DNA of 64,000 nucleotides. Origin: Channallabes apus (Eukaryota; Chordata; Actinopteri; Siluriformes; Clariidae). Numbering within the stretch: position 1 is the stretch's first letter; every line of letters begins with the position of its first letter. The stretch is taken from contig CM060118.1 in NCBI GenBank assembly GCA_030522415.1, positions 18,409,151 through 18,473,150 on the forward strand, read 5' to 3'. Both the position numbers and the translations under genes were made by a program. Of this stretch, positions 62,699-64,000 are shown piece after piece. Under the pieces are notes generated by a model. It saw only the letters and a program-made list of their open reading frames with translations. It ran no database searches and was not told the DNA's origin.

Positions 62699-63659
62699 TA
62701 GTATTAACTCTTAATTGTGCGAATGTAACAACTTTAGTGGCAGCGCACCATTTTTCAAACAAATTGGCTTTGTCTCTTGCAAATTCAACAAATGTTTGAC
62801 TAGCGGTTTTCACATGGTGGCGGAATTTCTGTCGGTACGCCTCGGGAACCAGTTTGTAAGCACGCAACACGGCATTTTTAATTTCTTCATAATTTAGGCT
62901 CTGTTCAAGTGTTAAGGCAGAACAGACCTCCTGTGCTTTCCCAACTAGTTTACATTGTAACAAAAGCGGCCAAATATTCCGTGGCCATTTCAAAGTAGCC
63001 GCGATGCGTTCGAAAACAGGAAAATATGTGTCAACTTCACTTTCACGAAACATCGGAACTAACGCAATTTGTCTGCTAATATCACATTCAGGTTGACTTA
63101 CTTGTAAAGTGCGTCGTGGTGCTGGAATAGGGCTCGGAGTGGATGCATTAACAGGCGGTGATACAGGTAGGCTGGGTGCAACAGCAGTTGAGGGTTGAGT
63201 AGGTTGCTTAGCCATTAGCTCCAAGTCTAGCTCCTTGAGCCGGATCGCTCGCTGGGTTTCGAGTTCAATTGTGCGCACATGCAACATTTGGCTCTGATAT
63301 TGCTGTTTGCTCAATTCTATCTCCAGCTCCTTCAACCTGATTGCCAGCAAGGGATCACTCGGAGAAGGAATGTTAGCGAGATCTATGCTAGTCAGTTTCC
63401 CAGGTTTGGGGAACTCTGCCCCCTCACCTACGGAAGCCGACATTTGAATTGCAACACCAGCCTCACCTTCCTCCAGCAAAGTTCCTCGCTCAACTAAGTG
63501 CCTGTAAACCACTTCCTTGATTTCTTGTTTCCTGGCACCACAAGTAACCTGGATGCAATATAAATCTGCAATCGCCAACAAATCCTCTTTTCTGCAAATA
63601 TTTAACTGATCCACTGATGGTTGAATTGCAAACATATCTAATTCAAATTTTGCAGCCAT
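62685..63659 (-). pseudogene. Gag, frameshifted near its 3' end
   Basis: Starts at an ATG at 63659 (MAAKFELDMF), about 130 bases inside the 5' LTR. The N-terminal part has a SAP-like helix pair (DQLNICRKEDLLAIADLY, ARKQEIKEVVYRHL), then a Lys/Glu-rich coiled coil and a Pro-rich linker, then a SCAN/capsid-like domain (VDTYFPVFERIAATLKWP...FVEFARDKANLFEKW). The frame is lost inside this domain at about 62700-62730 and ends at 62685, while the remainder goes on in the next open frame. Because the shift falls within the capsid fold it is more likely a mutation than programmed frameshifting. Confidence 0.82.
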
Positions 63660-63774
63660 TTCTAATTCCCTCCACCTCAAAATGAAAACCACTAGGCAAA
63701 TGAATGTACACAAAGCCAATTTTACAAAATTAACACGACGACCAAAAATCCAAATAGGTTTGAAAAAACTTTTA

Positions 63775-63786
63775 CACGAGCCCCCA
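63775..63786 (-). other. Primer-binding site, tRNA-Pro type
   Basis: On the minus strand TGGGGGCTCGTG follows the 5' LTR end by 5 bases. Its first 11 bases are complementary to the 3' end of vertebrate tRNA-Pro (ACGAGCCCCCA). Confidence 0.7.
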
Positions 63787-63791
63787 ATTTC

Positions 63792-64000
63792 TGTTATTAG
63801 TCTAGGGGTTAGCCGCAACAAAAAGAGAGAACTAAATGAGCTTACACCAGAGAGATGTTTAATTTGTTTATTTTCAATTTTTCTTTGCACGGGATTTATC
63901 TTCAGGGGAAGACCAGGCCAAAACAATAAACAAAACAGACTTTGTTTTAAACCTAAATAACCTGAATTTGAATGAAACAAAACAAAATACAAACTAGCTT
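63792..64000 (-). repeat. 5' LTR, part inside the window
   Basis: The plus-strand reading from TGTTATTAG matches the 3' LTR from TCTAGGGG onward without a visible difference up to the window edge, apart from the MITE insertion in the other copy. Confidence 0.88.

Larger units (their letters stand above)
57502..64000 (-). mobile_element. Gmr1-like Ty3/gypsy retrotransposon (5' LTR runs off the window)
   Basis: On the minus strand: 5' LTR (63792 to beyond 64000), primer-binding site, gag, then pol in the order protease-integrase-RT-RNase H, polypurine tract, 3' LTR (57502-58933). Integrase upstream of RT is the arrangement known from cod Gmr1, not that of ordinary Ty3/gypsy. About 6.5 kb of it is in the window. 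Apart from the extreme terminal bases, the parts of the two LTRs that can be compared are identical by eye, so the insertion looks young. The coding part nevertheless has several lesions. Confidence 0.9.

Noticed and set aside
62685..62740. Programmed gag-pol frameshift site
   Set aside because: The frame change falls inside the capsid/SCAN-like region, with capsid sequence continuing in the other frame, so it looks like a mutation; no clear slippery heptamer followed by a structure was seen.

Overview
The window is vertebrate nuclear DNA, almost certainly from a ray-finned (teleost) fish. It has spliced genes with GT-AG introns, AT-rich intergenic DNA and a dense load of Tc1/mariner, Harbinger, hAT, TTAA-type, L2-like LINE and Ty3-type LTR elements typical of fish. 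The abundance of Tc1 families suggests an otophysan such as a catfish, but that is only a guess. Nothing indicates bacterial or plasmid DNA.

Five host genes can be assembled exon by exon with consistent reading frames: a one-domain immunoglobulin V-set membrane protein (8038-8945, minus), a gene coding three C2H2 zinc fingers plus a C-terminal chromodomain (11064-18384, minus), urb2 (20628-34634, minus, nucleolar ribosome biogenesis), abcb10 (37917-46115, plus, mitochondrial inner-membrane ABC transporter) and a skeletal-type alpha-actin, acta1 (50028-51787, plus). There is also one tRNA-Glu(CTC) gene (4324-4395, minus). urb2, abcb10 and acta1 are neighbours in the same relative order and orientation as on human 1q42, where TAF5L and NUP133 lie between them; neither of those two is visible here. 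The five genes do not form a common pathway.

Layout. 1-4.3 kb: Tc1 and hAT elements, including a Tc1 element with an intact 340-residue transposase. 4.3-7.1 kb: tRNA-Glu beside a decayed PIF/Harbinger element. 8-19.2 kb: Ig gene and zinc-finger/chromodomain gene, whose introns hold Tc1 and TTAA-flanked elements. 20.6-34.7 kb: urb2. Its last intron is a nest in which a Tc1 element was hit by a 1.3-kb element with 6-bp target duplications and GATATC-rich flanks, and by an L2-like LINE whose 5' part is inverted. 37.9-46.1 kb: abcb10, with a fold-back element and direct repeats in intron 1. 46.1-49.2 kb: intergenic MITEs. 49.2-51.8 kb: acta1 with two CArG boxes and a TATA box. 54-56.6 kb: a solo LTR split by a hAT element. 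57.5-64 kb: a nearly complete Ty3/gypsy-type retrotransposon on the minus strand whose pol order is protease-integrase-RT-RNase H, the Gmr1-type order. Its 3' LTR is split by a Harbinger-like MITE.

The most unusual items are the zinc-finger/chromodomain gene, the Gmr1-like element with integrase upstream of RT, the GATATC-rich element with 6-bp target duplications, and the 5'-inverted LINE. Exon borders were read by eye. They were accepted only where splice sites, phase and homology agreed; no alignment could be run.
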